Below are positions 8,415 to 17,104 of a stretch of 40,250 bases of DNA, in pieces (position 1 is the first letter of the stretch; every line of letters starts with the position of its first letter). The DNA lies in the NCBI GenBank assembly GCA_023265015.1, contig JAHFUO010000018.1, positions 1 through 40,250 of the forward strand, written 5' to 3'. The DNA comes from Acidobacteriota bacterium (GTDB lineage: Bacteria; Acidobacteriota; Vicinamibacteria; Vicinamibacterales; UBA2999). The translations under genes and the position numbers were made by a program. Below the pieces are notes generated by a model, which saw only the letters and a program-made list of their open reading frames with translations, searched no databases and had not been told where the DNA came from.

Positions 8415-10523
8415 TTAATCGTTCTTATTTTCCGTGTAGTGCTGCAGCAGGAACTGCTGCCCGCTGAACGTCCCCCCGGACGACTCGGCGTTCGAGTAGT
8501 GCCCCGCCGAATCAAGCACCATCGCGCGATCGTTGTCCTCGAGGTACGCACGCAGGACGACGTCGCGGAGATGCTCGACGAGCTCGAGGTCGCGCACGGG
8601 CGCCAGCGTCTCCACCCGCCGATCCAGGTTGCGCTCCATCAGGTCGGCGCTGCCGATGTACATCTCCTCGTCCCCGCCGTTCTGGAACCAGAAGATGCGT
8701 GAGTGCTCGAGGAATCGGCCGACGATCGACCTGACCCGGATGTTCTCGCTGACACCCGGGATCCCGGGACGGAGGCTGCAGATGCCGCGCACGATCAGGT
8801 CGATGCCGACGCCGGCCTGCGACGCGCGGTAGAGCACGCGGATCATCTGGTCGTCGGTGACGGCGTTGACCTTGATAATCATCCGCGCCGGGCGTCCTGC
8901 CTTCGCGTGGTCGGCCTCGCGCGTCATCAGCTCGTACAGCCGGGTCCTGAGCTGCACCGGCGCGACGAGCAGCGCCCTGAAATCCTTCTGGCTCGAGTAC
9001 CCCGTCAGGTAATTGAACATGTCGGACACGTCGCCGACGATCTCCGGATCGGCGGTGAAGAGCCCGAGGTCGGTGTAGACCTTCGCGGTCTCCGGGTTGT
9101 AGTTGCCCGTGCTCGTGTGCACGTACCGCTGGATGCCGTCGCCCTCCTGGCGCACGACGAGGCACAGCTTCGCGTGCGTCTTCAGATCGGCGAACCCGTA
9201 GACGACGTGGATGCCGTGCGATTCCAGCCGCTTCGCCCAGATGATGTTGTTCCGCTCGTCGAAGCGCGCCTTCAGCTCCACGAGCACCGCCACCTGCTTG
9301 CCGGCCTCGGCGGCCTGGATGAGGAGACCGATGAGCGGCGAGTTCGCGCCAATCCGATAGAGCGTTATCTTGATCGCGATGACGTGCGGATCCTTCACGG
9401 CGGCGCGCAGAAACGCCTCCACCGATCCAAACGACTCGAACGGATGGTGGACGAGCAGATCCTGGTAGCGAAGCTGGTCGAAGATCACCTGCGGATCTTC
9501 ATCCGGCCGCCAGAAAGTGCGCGGCGAGAACGGCGGATATTTCAGCGCCGGCCGGTGAATCGTCGTGAGCTGCATCCAGTCGCCGAAGCCGAGCCGGGAC
9601 GGCGTCTTCAGGATCACATCGCCGGTGACTTCGAAGTTCTCGGCGAGGATGTTCAGCACGCGCGCCGGCATGCCGGCATCGACGTGCAGGAGCGAGATCG
9701 CGCCGTGGCGCAGCCGATTCAGGCTGCGGTCGACCGTTTCGAGGAGATCGTCCGCTTCGTCCTGCTCGATCTCCAGGTCGGCGTCCCGGATGACCCGGAA
9801 CAGGTGCGCGCTCTTCACCTGCGTGCCGGGAAAGAGCTCCTGGATGCCGGCGCGAATCACGTCCTCGAGAAAGACGAACGTCAGTCCGGGAGACGGGCTG
9901 ATCGTCTCCGGGACCGCGATGAACCGCTGCAGGACATCCGGGATCTTCACGCGCGCGAACTTCGTCCGGTTCCCGTGCCGCACAACGACGGCGAAGTTCT
10001 TGCTGAGGCTCGAGATCAGCGGGAACGGATGGCCGGGGTCGAACGCCAGCGGCGTCAGCACGGGGCAGATCTCGCGCGAGAAATGTGCCCCGAGGAACTC
10101 CTGCACCTGGGGCGTCCACGCGTCGGGCTCGAGAAACGAGATGCGCTCCGCCGCCAGGCGCTGGCGCAGCTCGTCCCAGCACGCCGCCTGGTCCTCGAGC
10201 TGCTGCCGCGCGCGCGTCCGCATCGCGTCGAGCTGCTGCGTGGTGTTGCACCCGTCCGGTCCGACGTCTTCAATCCCCTCCCGCACCTTCTTGACCGTCG
10301 TCGCCACGCGGATCATGAAGAACTCATCGAGGTTCGTCCCGACGATCGAGAGGAACTTCACGCGCTCGAGCAGCGGATGCGACGGGTCGAGCGCCTGCGC
10401 CAGCACGCGCTGGTTGAACTCGAGCCAGCTCAGCTCGCGGTTGATGTAGAGCGCAGGGTTCTTGAGATCGGACGGATCGATCTCCGGTGGCGGGAGGACC
10501 CGAAGCGCGCGAAGGGAATCCAT
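8415..10523 (-). CDS. ppk1: Polyphosphate kinase 1
   Basis: Predicted 702-aa cytoplasmic or membrane-associated enzyme that reversibly makes polyphosphate from ATP. The domain order is complete. The N-terminal domain reads INRELSWLEFNQRVLAQALD and FLSIVGTNLDEFFMIRV. A middle head domain follows (PYPP-type stretch, FSPRTFW). The two phospholipase-D-like C-terminal domains carry the His regions THAKLCLVVR, with STGNYNPETAKVYTD downstream, and FLEHSRIFWF, with IGSADLMERNLDRRVE downstream. Length is normal. I chose the ATG at 10523 (MDSLRALRVLPPPEIDP); the frame is open 19 codons further, but that part overlaps a good promoter-like element. It is divergent from the aconitase-family gene. No ppx neighbour is seen. 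Confidence 0.95.
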   Translation of the reverse strand: MDSLRALRVLPPPEIDPSDLKNPALYINRELSWLEFNQRVLAQALDPSHPLLERVKFLSIVGTNLDEFFMIRVATTVKKVREGIEDVGPDGCNTTQQLDAMRTRARQQLEDQAACWDELRQRLAAERISFLEPDAWTPQVQEFLGAHFSREICPVLTPLAFDPGHPFPLISSLSKNFAVVVRHGNRTKFARVKIPDVLQRFIAVPETISPSPGLTFVFLEDVIRAGIQELFPGTQVKSAHLFRVIRDADLEIEQDEADDLLETVDRSLNRLRHGAISLLHVDAGMPARVLNILAENFEVTGDVILKTPSRLGFGDWMQLTTIHRPALKYPPFSPRTFWRPDEDPQVIFDQLRYQDLLVHHPFESFGSVEAFLRAAVKDPHVIAIKITLYRIGANSPLIGLLIQAAEAGKQVAVLVELKARFDERNNIIWAKRLESHGIHVVYGFADLKTHAKLCLVVRQEGDGIQRYVHTSTGNYNPETAKVYTDLGLFTADPEIVGDVSDMFNYLTGYSSQKDFRALLVAPVQLRTRLYELMTREADHAKAGRPARMIIKVNAVTDDQMIRVLYRASQAGVGIDLIVRGICSLRPGIPGVSENIRVRSIVGRFLEHSRIFWFQNGGDEEMYIGSADLMERNLDRRVETLAPVRDLELVEHLRDVVLRAYLEDNDRAMVLDSAGHYSNAESSGGTFSGQQFLLQHYTENKND

Positions 10524-10557
10524 AGCTACACTAACGGCGAAAAGAGCAGGGCCGCGG

Positions 10558-10563
10558 ATCATA
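10558..10563 (-). promoter_or_regulatory. Candidate extended -10 element for ppk1
   Basis: On the coding strand the sequence reads TGCTATGAT, an extended -10 (TGN-TATGAT), placed about 35 bp before the chosen ppk1 ATG. No good -35 hexamer is visible 17 bp upstream, which is tolerated for extended -10 promoters. This is inference from sequence only. Confidence 0.4.
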
Positions 10564-10628
10564 GCAGACCCGTGTGACATGGGTGTTTTCCGTTGGGAAA
10601 CAGCAGGACGGGCGAGCCGATTCCGGCT

Positions 10629-10659
10629 GTGCGAGGGTGCGACGGTGCGACGGTGCCAC
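10629..10659. repeat. Short GGTGCGAC tandem repeat
   Basis: GTGCGAGG, GTGCGACG, GTGCGACG and GTGCCACG follow in an 8-bp register, ending about 17 bp before the aconitase-family ATG. It lies in the divergent region shared with ppk1. Confidence 0.6.
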
Positions 10660-10675
10660 GGGGTACCATCGATTC

Positions 10676-12727
10676 ATGCACGTGATCGTCCCCGCCGAGC
10701 TCAAGCCGGGCGTGAGGATTGACGACCTGCCGGCGGAGACATCGCCAGGCAGCGCCGCATTGCCAGGCGGGCGCGTCATTCGCGGGAAGGCGCTGATCTT
10801 CTGGGACCCCAAGCTCGCCGGCACGAAGTACGGGAAGAAGCTCGATGCGATCGACACCGATCAGATCACGCCCGCCGCCGATTGCGTGTCCGAGAGCCTC
10901 GAGACGCTCGACGAGCGCTGGAAGGCCGGATCGTTCCGCTACCTGATGCCGGACTTCCGCCGGCGAGTCCATCGCGGAGAGACATTCATCATCGCCGGGG
11001 ATCGATTCGCGATCGGCTCGTCGCGCGAGATGAGCCCCGCGGGGCTCAGGGGCGTCGCCGAGGAGGCGGGGCTCGAGATGGTGATCGTCTGCGGCAGCGG
11101 CATCGGCGACATCTTCCGCCGCAACGCCTTGAACCTCGGGCTGCAGGTCGCGCAGAGTCCGGAGGCGGTGGCGGACGCGAAGGACGGCGACGAGTTCGAG
11201 TTCGATCCGGTGTCGCGGCGCCTGTCCAACCGTACGCAGGGCAAGACGTACGAGCCTGTGCCGATCACGCCGAAGGAGGACGAGATCCGGCAGCGCGGCG
11301 GGATCGTTGCCATCGGCCGCCGCGAGTTCCGCGCGTCGGTGGCGCGCCGGCCGCGCATCGAATTCCCGGGTGAAGCGCTCGCGCGCAACATGACCACGAC
11401 CGAGCAGATCATCTGGGCGCATCGCGTGGACACGGATCGACGCGAGCTGCAGCCCGGCGACACGCTTCGCGTCCATGCGGATCTGCTTCCCGCCTCGGAC
11501 GGCACCGCGCCCTTCGCGATTCACACCTTCAACCAGATCACCGGCGGCAACACGATCTATCCGCGGCAGGCGGCGATTGCCAACGATCACTTCGTGTTCA
11601 CCGGCCGCGAAGACGACGAGCGGCAGACGAGCATCGGGCGCGCCTTCGCACAGGAGCAGCGGCTCGAGAAGCCGTACTACGCCACGCCGGGCGACGGCAT
11701 CTTCCATTTCTATTTTCCCGAGCAGGGGCTCGTCGTCCCCGGGCAGTTCATTCCGGGCGCCGACTCCCACAGCCGCGCGTACGGCGCCTACGGCGCCGTG
11801 GGCATGGGCGTCGGCTCGACCACGCTGGGCTTCGGATGGGCGACCGGCTGCGTCTACGTCACGCTCGCGCAGGCGCGGCGCGTCTCCTTCACCGGCGCGC
11901 TGCAGCCGTGGGTGAGCGGCAAGGACATCGTGCTCGAGCTGCTGCGCCGGTGGGGCGCGAGGCAGTCGCAGGGGATGTCGGTGGAATTCGTCGACGCGAA
12001 TCGACAACTGCCGATCGCCTATCGCAACACGATCGCGAACATGATGGCGGAGGCCGAGGCGCCCAACGGGATTTTTGCCGCCGACGCTGTGACGTACGCG
12101 TGGTACGAGGCGAAGGGCGTGCGCGATCTTCCGTATCCGCGCATCGCGCCAGGCGCAAGCGCGCGCTACGAGATCGACGAAGAGCTGTCGCTGGCGGGCG
12201 TGCAGCCGATGATCGCGAAGCCGTTCAGCCCGGGCAACGCGTATCCCGCCGACGAGGTCGCGCGCGAGCGGATCCAGTTCGACAAGGCGCTGATTGGATC
12301 CTGCACGAACGGCAGCTACGCCGACCTGCTGCAGGCGGCGCTCGTCATCTACCACGCGCGCCGGCAGGGCATCCGCAGGACCGCGCGGCCGTTGGTCGTC
12401 TTCCCCGGATCGGGAGGCGTCGGGACGCAGATCGAGCGGCCCGACCCGCGGCTCGGCGGCGAGTCGATCGCGGGCGTCTTCCGGTCGGTCGGCGGCGAGA
12501 TTCGCGCGTCGTGGTGCGGTCCCTGTTTCGGCCAGGGGCCGGATGCGCTGACCAGGGGCCAGCGCGCGATCACGTCGTTCAACCGGAACTGGCAGAACCG
12601 CATGGGCGTAGGGGGCGAAGGCTACCTGGCCAGCCCGGCCGTCGTGGCGGCGTCGGCGCTGGCCGGATACATGGCCCCGCCCTCCGAGCTCGGCCTGAAA
12701 TGGGACCCCGAGGAGTTCGGGATTTAG
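10676..12727 (+). CDS. Aconitase-family hydratase with swivel domain first (LeuD-LeuC order)
   Basis: Predicted 683-aa Fe-S dehydratase of the aconitase / isopropylmalate isomerase superfamily. The small swivel (LeuD-like) domain comes first, with GDRFAIGSSREMSPAGLRGV (GSSRE from residue 114). The three-domain catalytic (LeuC-like) part follows, with PGDGIFHFYFPEQG, GADSHSRAYGAYG and the three 4Fe-4S cysteines: C543 in GSCTNGSY, and C614 and C617 in WCGPCFG. AcnA and IRP1 have the swivel last. AcnB has it before the catalytic part but with an extra N-terminal HEAT-like domain, which is missing here. The start is the ATG at 10676 (MHVIVPAELKPGVRIDDL). The substrate could be citrate, homocitrate, isopropylmalate or methylcitrate and is not decided by sequence. 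It stands alone, with no leuB or prp genes beside it. Confidence 0.85.
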   Translation: MHVIVPAELKPGVRIDDLPAETSPGSAALPGGRVIRGKALIFWDPKLAGTKYGKKLDAIDTDQITPAADCVSESLETLDERWKAGSFRYLMPDFRRRVHRGETFIIAGDRFAIGSSREMSPAGLRGVAEEAGLEMVIVCGSGIGDIFRRNALNLGLQVAQSPEAVADAKDGDEFEFDPVSRRLSNRTQGKTYEPVPITPKEDEIRQRGGIVAIGRREFRASVARRPRIEFPGEALARNMTTTEQIIWAHRVDTDRRELQPGDTLRVHADLLPASDGTAPFAIHTFNQITGGNTIYPRQAAIANDHFVFTGREDDERQTSIGRAFAQEQRLEKPYYATPGDGIFHFYFPEQGLVVPGQFIPGADSHSRAYGAYGAVGMGVGSTTLGFGWATGCVYVTLAQARRVSFTGALQPWVSGKDIVLELLRRWGARQSQGMSVEFVDANRQLPIAYRNTIANMMAEAEAPNGIFAADAVTYAWYEAKGVRDLPYPRIAPGASARYEIDEELSLAGVQPMIAKPFSPGNAYPADEVARERIQFDKALIGSCTNGSYADLLQAALVIYHARRQGIRRTARPLVVFPGSGGVGTQIERPDPRLGGESIAGVFRSVGGEIRASWCGPCFGQGPDALTRGQRAITSFNRNWQNRMGVGGEGYLASPAVVAASALAGYMAPPSELGLKWDPEEFGI

Positions 12728-12743
12728 GTAAGATTCGCGGGGT

Positions 12744-15542
12744 ATGCCTTCTCTAACCACGAAGTTTCGAAGGACACGAAACTACGGAATCTTCGTGAAC
12801 TTCGCGGCTTCGTGGTTGCTTGCCGCTGCCTCGGTCGCCGCGCAGACTGCTCAGGCGCAGGGCGATCCGCAGCAGCCCACCTTCCGCACCGGCGTCGACG
12901 TCGTCACGGTTGACGTCGGCGTGATCGACGGCAGGGGGCAGCCGGTCACCGACCTGCACGCGCCGGAATTCACGGTCAAGATCGACGGGAAAGAGCGGCG
13001 CGTGATCACCGCCGACCTGGTGAAGTACGCCTATACCCCGGACCCGATCATCCGCCCCCGGCCGCAGAAGCAGGATTCGTTCGAGACGCTCTACACGACC
13101 AACATCACGCAGCCTGAAGGCCGCATGATCATGATCGCGGTCGATCAGATGAACATCCGGCCGGGCGCGGCGCGCCCGATCCTGGACGCCGCATCCAGGT
13201 TCCTCGATCGTCTCAACCCAGCCGACCGGGTCGCGTTCGTGTCGTTCCCCGAGCCGGGCGTCGTCGTCGATTTCACCGGCGACCGCCAGCGCATCCGCCT
13301 TGCGATGCAGAGGGTGATCGGCACGCAGTCGCGCTTCGTCGGCCGCCGCAACATCGGCCTCGTCGAGGCGATCGACATCGCGCAGAAGGGCGACGATCGC
13401 CGGCTGCTCGAGGTCGTGAACCGCGAGTGCCGCGGCCTGCTCGACATGGCGCTCGACCAATGCCAGCGCGACATCGTCGACGAATCGAACTCGATCCTGT
13501 GGACCACGCGGCGCGACGCCGAGGCATCGCTGCGCGGCCTGCGGGAATGGATGCAGCACCTTGGCGAGACCGAGGGGCAGAAGACGCTGATCCTCCTGTC
13601 CGAGGGGTTGGTCACCGACACGCCGGCCGACCTCGAGGATGTCGTGCGGACGGCGATGCGCGGGCGGGTCTCGGTGAACGTGCTGCTGATGGACGTGCCG
13701 CGGTCGGACGCCACGCAGGGGCCGCTGCCGCCGACCTTCACCGAGGATCGCGAGCTCGAGGTCCGCGGCCTCAACGACATGGCGTCGCTCACCCGCGGAT
13801 CGATCTTCCAGGTGGTCGGCACCGCCGACCGCGCATTCGAGCGGCTCGCGTCGGAGATCTCCGCCTACTACCTGCTCAGTGTCGAAGAGGCGCCGAGCGA
13901 TCGCGACGGCCGCAATCACCGCATCGACGTCTCGGTGCGCCGCAACAACGTCCAGCTGCGATCGCGGCAGGCCTTTGTCGTCGATTCGCTGGGCCGCAAC
14001 AGGCCGCCTGACGCCGCGCTGCTCGATTCGCTGCGCTCACCCCTGGGCGTGCCGGGCGTGCCGCTGCGGTTGACGACGTTCGCCTACCAGGATCCGAAGG
14101 GCGAAAAGGTCAGGGTGATGATGGCGGCCGACGTGGGCCAGGCGGGCGCGCAGCCGGCCGAGTACACGATGGGCTACGTCGTCATCGACAGCGACGGACG
14201 CGCGGTCGCCGGGAGCAGCGACAAGATGAAGCTGTCGCCGCTCGAGGGGCGCACGAACGCGTCGCTGTCGTATCTCGGGTACGTGACGCTCGATCCCGGC
14301 ATCTACGAGCTGCGGCTCGCGGCCGTCGACGCGGAAGGGCGGCACGGCAGCGTCGTCCGCGAGATCAACGCGTGGAAGATGGCGGGCGAGGAGTTCACCT
14401 ACGCGGACCTCGTCGTCAATCACGCGTCCACGGCGGCGGACGGGCTGCGGCCCGATGTCGAGCCGCACGTCGATCCCGACGGCCTCGCGGCGTACGTCGA
14501 GTTGTACGCGGCGTCTGCGGAGACCTATAAGGACGTGTCGGTGACGTTCGAGATCGCCGACGACCAGGATGCGCCCGCGCTCATCGCGGTGCCGGTGACG
14601 TTGCGGGCGTCGACGCGGGACACGTGGCGCATCGCGCAGGGATTCATCGGTGCGGAGCCGCTGCCGGCGGGCCGATACATCGCGCGCGCGCGCATCATGC
14701 GCGGGGAGAAGCTGGCCGGCGTGCTCGTGCGGCCGTTCGTCCTCGAGCCGGCTCCCGCGTCGAAGGGCGGACCGATTCTCATCCCTGCGGGCTTCGCGCG
14801 TCTCACGGCGTTCGATCGCACGGCGGTGCTGCAGCCAGCGCTCGTAAAGGACATGCTGGATTCGATGGCGGCGAGATCGCCGTCGCTGAACGACTCGATG
14901 ACCGAGGCGCGCGCCGGACGCTACGGTCCCGCGGCGCTCGAGGCGCTGACGGCCGGCGATCAGCAGGTGGCCGCGTTCCTCAAGGGGCTCGACCTCTACA
15001 GCAAGGGACAGATCGATCAGGCCGCCACGCAGCTCGCCATCGCCTCTGGTCCGCGCAGGGAGTTCTTCCCGGCGGCGTTTCTGCTTGGCGCGTGCTTCGC
15101 CGCCGGCGGGCGCGATCGCGATGCGGCCGGCGTCTGGCAGCTTGCGCTCGGCAACGAGCCGCGCCCGCCGATCGCGTACACGCTGCTCGCGGACGCACGG
15201 CTCCGCGAGGGGCAGTTCGACGCGGTCATCACGGTCCTGAAGCCGGAGCACGAACAGCGTCCGGCGGATGACGACGTGTCCAGGCGCCTGGCGATCGCCT
15301 ACATGATGACCGGCGCGTACACCGCCGCGCTTCCCATCCTCGACACCTACCTCACGCGTCACGCGACCGATGCCGACGCGCTGTTCGCCGCCGTGCTGTC
15401 TCAGTACCAGGCCACGACGGCCGCCGGCGTGGCGATGTCGGCCGCGGACCTCGCGAAGGTCACGAAATACGTGAAAGCCTACCGAGGTCCTCAACAGGCA
15501 CTCGTGGCCAAGTACCTCTCGTCGATGGGGGTGGCGCGATAG
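12744..15542 (+). CDS. Large secreted VWFA-related protein with C-terminal TPR-like region
   Basis: Predicted 932-aa exported protein. An atypical leader (LTTKFRRTRNY, then GIFVNFAASWLLAAASVAAQ) is followed by the family-typical opening FRTGVDVVTVDVGVIDG. The VWA-like domain spans about residues 120-370. Its MIDAS is degenerate: D-Q-M-N-I replaces DxSxS in MIMIAVDQMNI, and LILLSEGL stands where the TDG loop would be. The middle section holds beta-sandwich repeats. The C-terminal 200 residues are helical and TPR-like, for example AFLKGLDLYSKGQIDQAATQ and AYTLLADARLREGQFDAVI. The start is the ATG at 12744, 16 bp after the aconitase-family gene. The region coding residues about 4-25 lies in a family A repeat. 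Function unknown; likely envelope protein interactions. Confidence 0.82.
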   Translation: MPSLTTKFRRTRNYGIFVNFAASWLLAAASVAAQTAQAQGDPQQPTFRTGVDVVTVDVGVIDGRGQPVTDLHAPEFTVKIDGKERRVITADLVKYAYTPDPIIRPRPQKQDSFETLYTTNITQPEGRMIMIAVDQMNIRPGAARPILDAASRFLDRLNPADRVAFVSFPEPGVVVDFTGDRQRIRLAMQRVIGTQSRFVGRRNIGLVEAIDIAQKGDDRRLLEVVNRECRGLLDMALDQCQRDIVDESNSILWTTRRDAEASLRGLREWMQHLGETEGQKTLILLSEGLVTDTPADLEDVVRTAMRGRVSVNVLLMDVPRSDATQGPLPPTFTEDRELEVRGLNDMASLTRGSIFQVVGTADRAFERLASEISAYYLLSVEEAPSDRDGRNHRIDVSVRRNNVQLRSRQAFVVDSLGRNRPPDAALLDSLRSPLGVPGVPLRLTTFAYQDPKGEKVRVMMAADVGQAGAQPAEYTMGYVVIDSDGRAVAGSSDKMKLSPLEGRTNASLSYLGYVTLDPGIYELRLAAVDAEGRHGSVVREINAWKMAGEEFTYADLVVNHASTAADGLRPDVEPHVDPDGLAAYVELYAASAETYKDVSVTFEIADDQDAPALIAVPVTLRASTRDTWRIAQGFIGAEPLPAGRYIARARIMRGEKLAGVLVRPFVLEPAPASKGGPILIPAGFARLTAFDRTAVLQPALVKDMLDSMAARSPSLNDSMTEARAGRYGPAALEALTAGDQQVAAFLKGLDLYSKGQIDQAATQLAIASGPRREFFPAAFLLGACFAAGGRDRDAAGVWQLALGNEPRPPIAYTLLADARLREGQFDAVITVLKPEHEQRPADDDVSRRLAIAYMMTGAYTAALPILDTYLTRHATDADALFAAVLSQYQATTAAGVAMSAADLAKVTKYVKAYRGPQQALVAKYLSSMGVAR
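12755..12823. repeat. Family A hairpin inside the 5' end of a coding gene
   Basis: AACCACGAAG at 12755-12764 is complementary to CTTCGTGGTT at 12808-12817. Between them lie CGAAGGACACGAA and CTTCGTGAACTTCGCGG words, as in the intergenic copies. The element starts 11 bp into the VWFA/TPR gene and encodes roughly residues 4-26 of its leader. Confidence 0.8.
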
Positions 15543-15546
15543 GTTC

Positions 15547-15736
15547 TCTGGTTCACGGGTGCTCGGGTGCTTGGGTTCCGGTTCATGGGTTCATGGTTCG
15601 TTAGTTCTCAGGTGGTTCACGGGTTCACCTCGAGAGCCGATGAACCTCCTGAAAACGCATACGCTTCGAGCACCTGAACAAAGGACACGAAGAGTAATAA
15701 TCCCTTCGTGACCTTCGCGTTCTTCGTGGTTGCTTG
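15547..15736. repeat. Intergenic block of family D and family A repeats
   Basis: The left part (about 15547-15660) repeats words such as GGTTCACGGGTGCTCGGGTGC and GGTTCATGGGTTCATGG. The right part (about 15676-15736) is family A: GGACACGAAGAG, a short loop, then CCTTCGTGACCTTCGCG and TTCTTCGTGGTTGCTTG. It fills the 191-bp gap between the VWFA/TPR gene and the glycoside hydrolase gene. No other content is seen there. Confidence 0.75.
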
Positions 15737-16822
15737 ACCGTGTTCGTCCACGGCTGCAATTACCCCTGGTCCACCGACAGGAACACGGTCTTCTACGGTC
15801 TCGACTTCGGCGCCAACGTCTGGGGATCGCATCTCGGCGTCTCCACGCGGCGTGCCGCGGTGGCGCGCGACTTCGACGAGATGGCCCGCCTCGGCTTCGT
15901 CGTTGTCCGCTGGTTTCTTTTCTGCGACGGCCGCGCCGGCATCGTCTATGACGAGGGCGGGCTGCCGATCGGTGTCGATGAGGAATTCTTCGCCGACGTC
16001 GATGCCGGCCTCGAGATCGCGCGCGACGCCGGCATCCGCCTCGACCTCGCCCTGTTCGATCACCGCTGGCTGTTCCGCGGCGTGAGCCAGCCGCTGGCGG
16101 ACGCGGTCACCGGCGAGTTGCTCGAGGCGCGGCTGCCTGAAGGGCGCGCCCGCGTGCTGCTCTCGGAGCACGGACGCGATGCGCTCTTCGATCGCGTGCT
16201 CGCGCCGCTCGTCCTCCGCTACGGCGAGGGCGGAGCGCGGGCGGATCTCGCCGCGCAGATCTTCGCGTTCGAGTTCATGAACGAGCCCGACTTCGTCATC
16301 GACGAATGGGAGCGCGATCTCAGCCCTCGCGTCGCGCGGCCGTTGCCATTCTGGCTGTTCGCGGACGTCGTCTCTCGTTTCAGCGACCTGGTGCACGACA
16401 ACTCGCCCGCGCTGGTGACGATTGGTGGCGCGCGCCTTCACAACCTGTGGGCGTGGGATGACGATGCCCTCGGGCTCGACGTGCTGCAGATTCATTCGTA
16501 CCCGGATCCGCAGCATCCCGAGCGAGACGCGGACGTGCTCGGCGTGCCGGCTTCCAAGCTGGGCGTGCGGCGGAAGGTCATTCTCGGAGAGTTCCCGGGT
16601 AACGCGGCGGGCCGGCATCCTGACGACGCGTCGCCGCCGGGTCACACACTGGAGGAGCACCTCGAGTTCGCCCTGGCCGGCGGGTACCTGGGCGCGTGGC
16701 CGTGGAGCTTCAGCGGGACGGACGCGCACGGCCGGTTCGACGTGGACGCCCTGCGACGGTTCGGCGAGCGGCATCCCGAGCTTGTGAACCCGCGCTTCGC
16801 GGCCACGAGGGACGAATCGTAG
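15734..16822 (+). CDS. Cellulase-like (GH5-type) glycoside hydrolase
   Basis: Predicted 362-aa TIM-barrel hydrolase without a visible signal peptide. Family-like features are an N-terminal GCNYPWSTDRNTVFYGLDFG, a stretch typical of beta-mannanase and cellulase barrels (DEMARLGFVVVRWFLFCDGR), the probable acid/base Glu after Asn in FAFEFMNEPDFV, and the probable nucleophile Glu in KVILGEFPGN. A QIHSYPDPQ strand lies between them. This is the GH5/GH-A clan pattern; the exact family and substrate are uncertain. The start is probably the TTG at 15734 or the GTG at 15740; no ATG precedes the first conserved residues. The TTG lies in the right end of a family A repeat. Confidence 0.72.
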   Translation: MTVFVHGCNYPWSTDRNTVFYGLDFGANVWGSHLGVSTRRAAVARDFDEMARLGFVVVRWFLFCDGRAGIVYDEGGLPIGVDEEFFADVDAGLEIARDAGIRLDLALFDHRWLFRGVSQPLADAVTGELLEARLPEGRARVLLSEHGRDALFDRVLAPLVLRYGEGGARADLAAQIFAFEFMNEPDFVIDEWERDLSPRVARPLPFWLFADVVSRFSDLVHDNSPALVTIGGARLHNLWAWDDDALGLDVLQIHSYPDPQHPERDADVLGVPASKLGVRRKVILGEFPGNAAGRHPDDASPPGHTLEEHLEFALAGGYLGAWPWSFSGTDAHGRFDVDALRRFGERHPELVNPRFAATRDES

Positions 16823-16882
16823 CGCCGACTCCGCACCGCTTATTGAAAGGGTTGAGGCGCTGCAGCGATAGAATCGGAGGAG

Positions 16883-17104
16883 ATGGCGGGCGATCTCGAT
16901 CGCGTGTTGCGCGGATTGGAAGAGGCGCGGGAGTTCGCCAAGTCCTACCGCTTCGAGATGACCGCCGAGTACCGCGCGCTGATCGCGCAGGTTGAAGGGC
17001 TGCGACGAAATCAGGCTGGCGCCGACAAGAGCGGCCGCTGGCTCGGAAGCCTCACCGATCACAAGGCGTGGCTGTCCCATGTGCGGCCCGCCCCGCGTCG
17101 GTGA
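16883..17104 (+). CDS. Small protein paired with a nucleotidyltransferase
   Basis: Predicted 73-aa charged, mainly helical protein of no family I recognise. Helical stretches are LDRVLRGLEEAREFAKSYRF and YRALIAQVEGLRRNQ, followed by a basic tail (HKAWLSHVRPAPRR). GGAGGAG stands directly before the ATG, an unusually short spacing but a strong match. Its stop overlaps the GTG of the next gene by 4 bp (GTGA), so the two are probably translated together. The arrangement of a small protein followed by a nucleotidyltransferase resembles toxin-antitoxin cassettes such as AbiE or MNT types, but no HTH or HEPN motif is evident. Function is not assigned. Confidence 0.6.
   Translation: MAGDLDRVLRGLEEAREFAKSYRFEMTAEYRALIAQVEGLRRNQAGADKSGRWLGSLTDHKAWLSHVRPAPRR

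Noticed and set aside
6554-8467. A 637-codon plus-strand frame across the TonB receptor
   Set aside because: It is antisense to an unmistakable receptor and has Arg/Val/Ala-rich composition without domains.
10559-12760. A 733-codon open frame antisense to the aconitase-family gene
   Set aside because: Its translation is Arg/Ala/Gly/His-rich without any domain, while the other strand has a complete Fe-S hydratase. Long antisense frames are common in GC-rich DNA.
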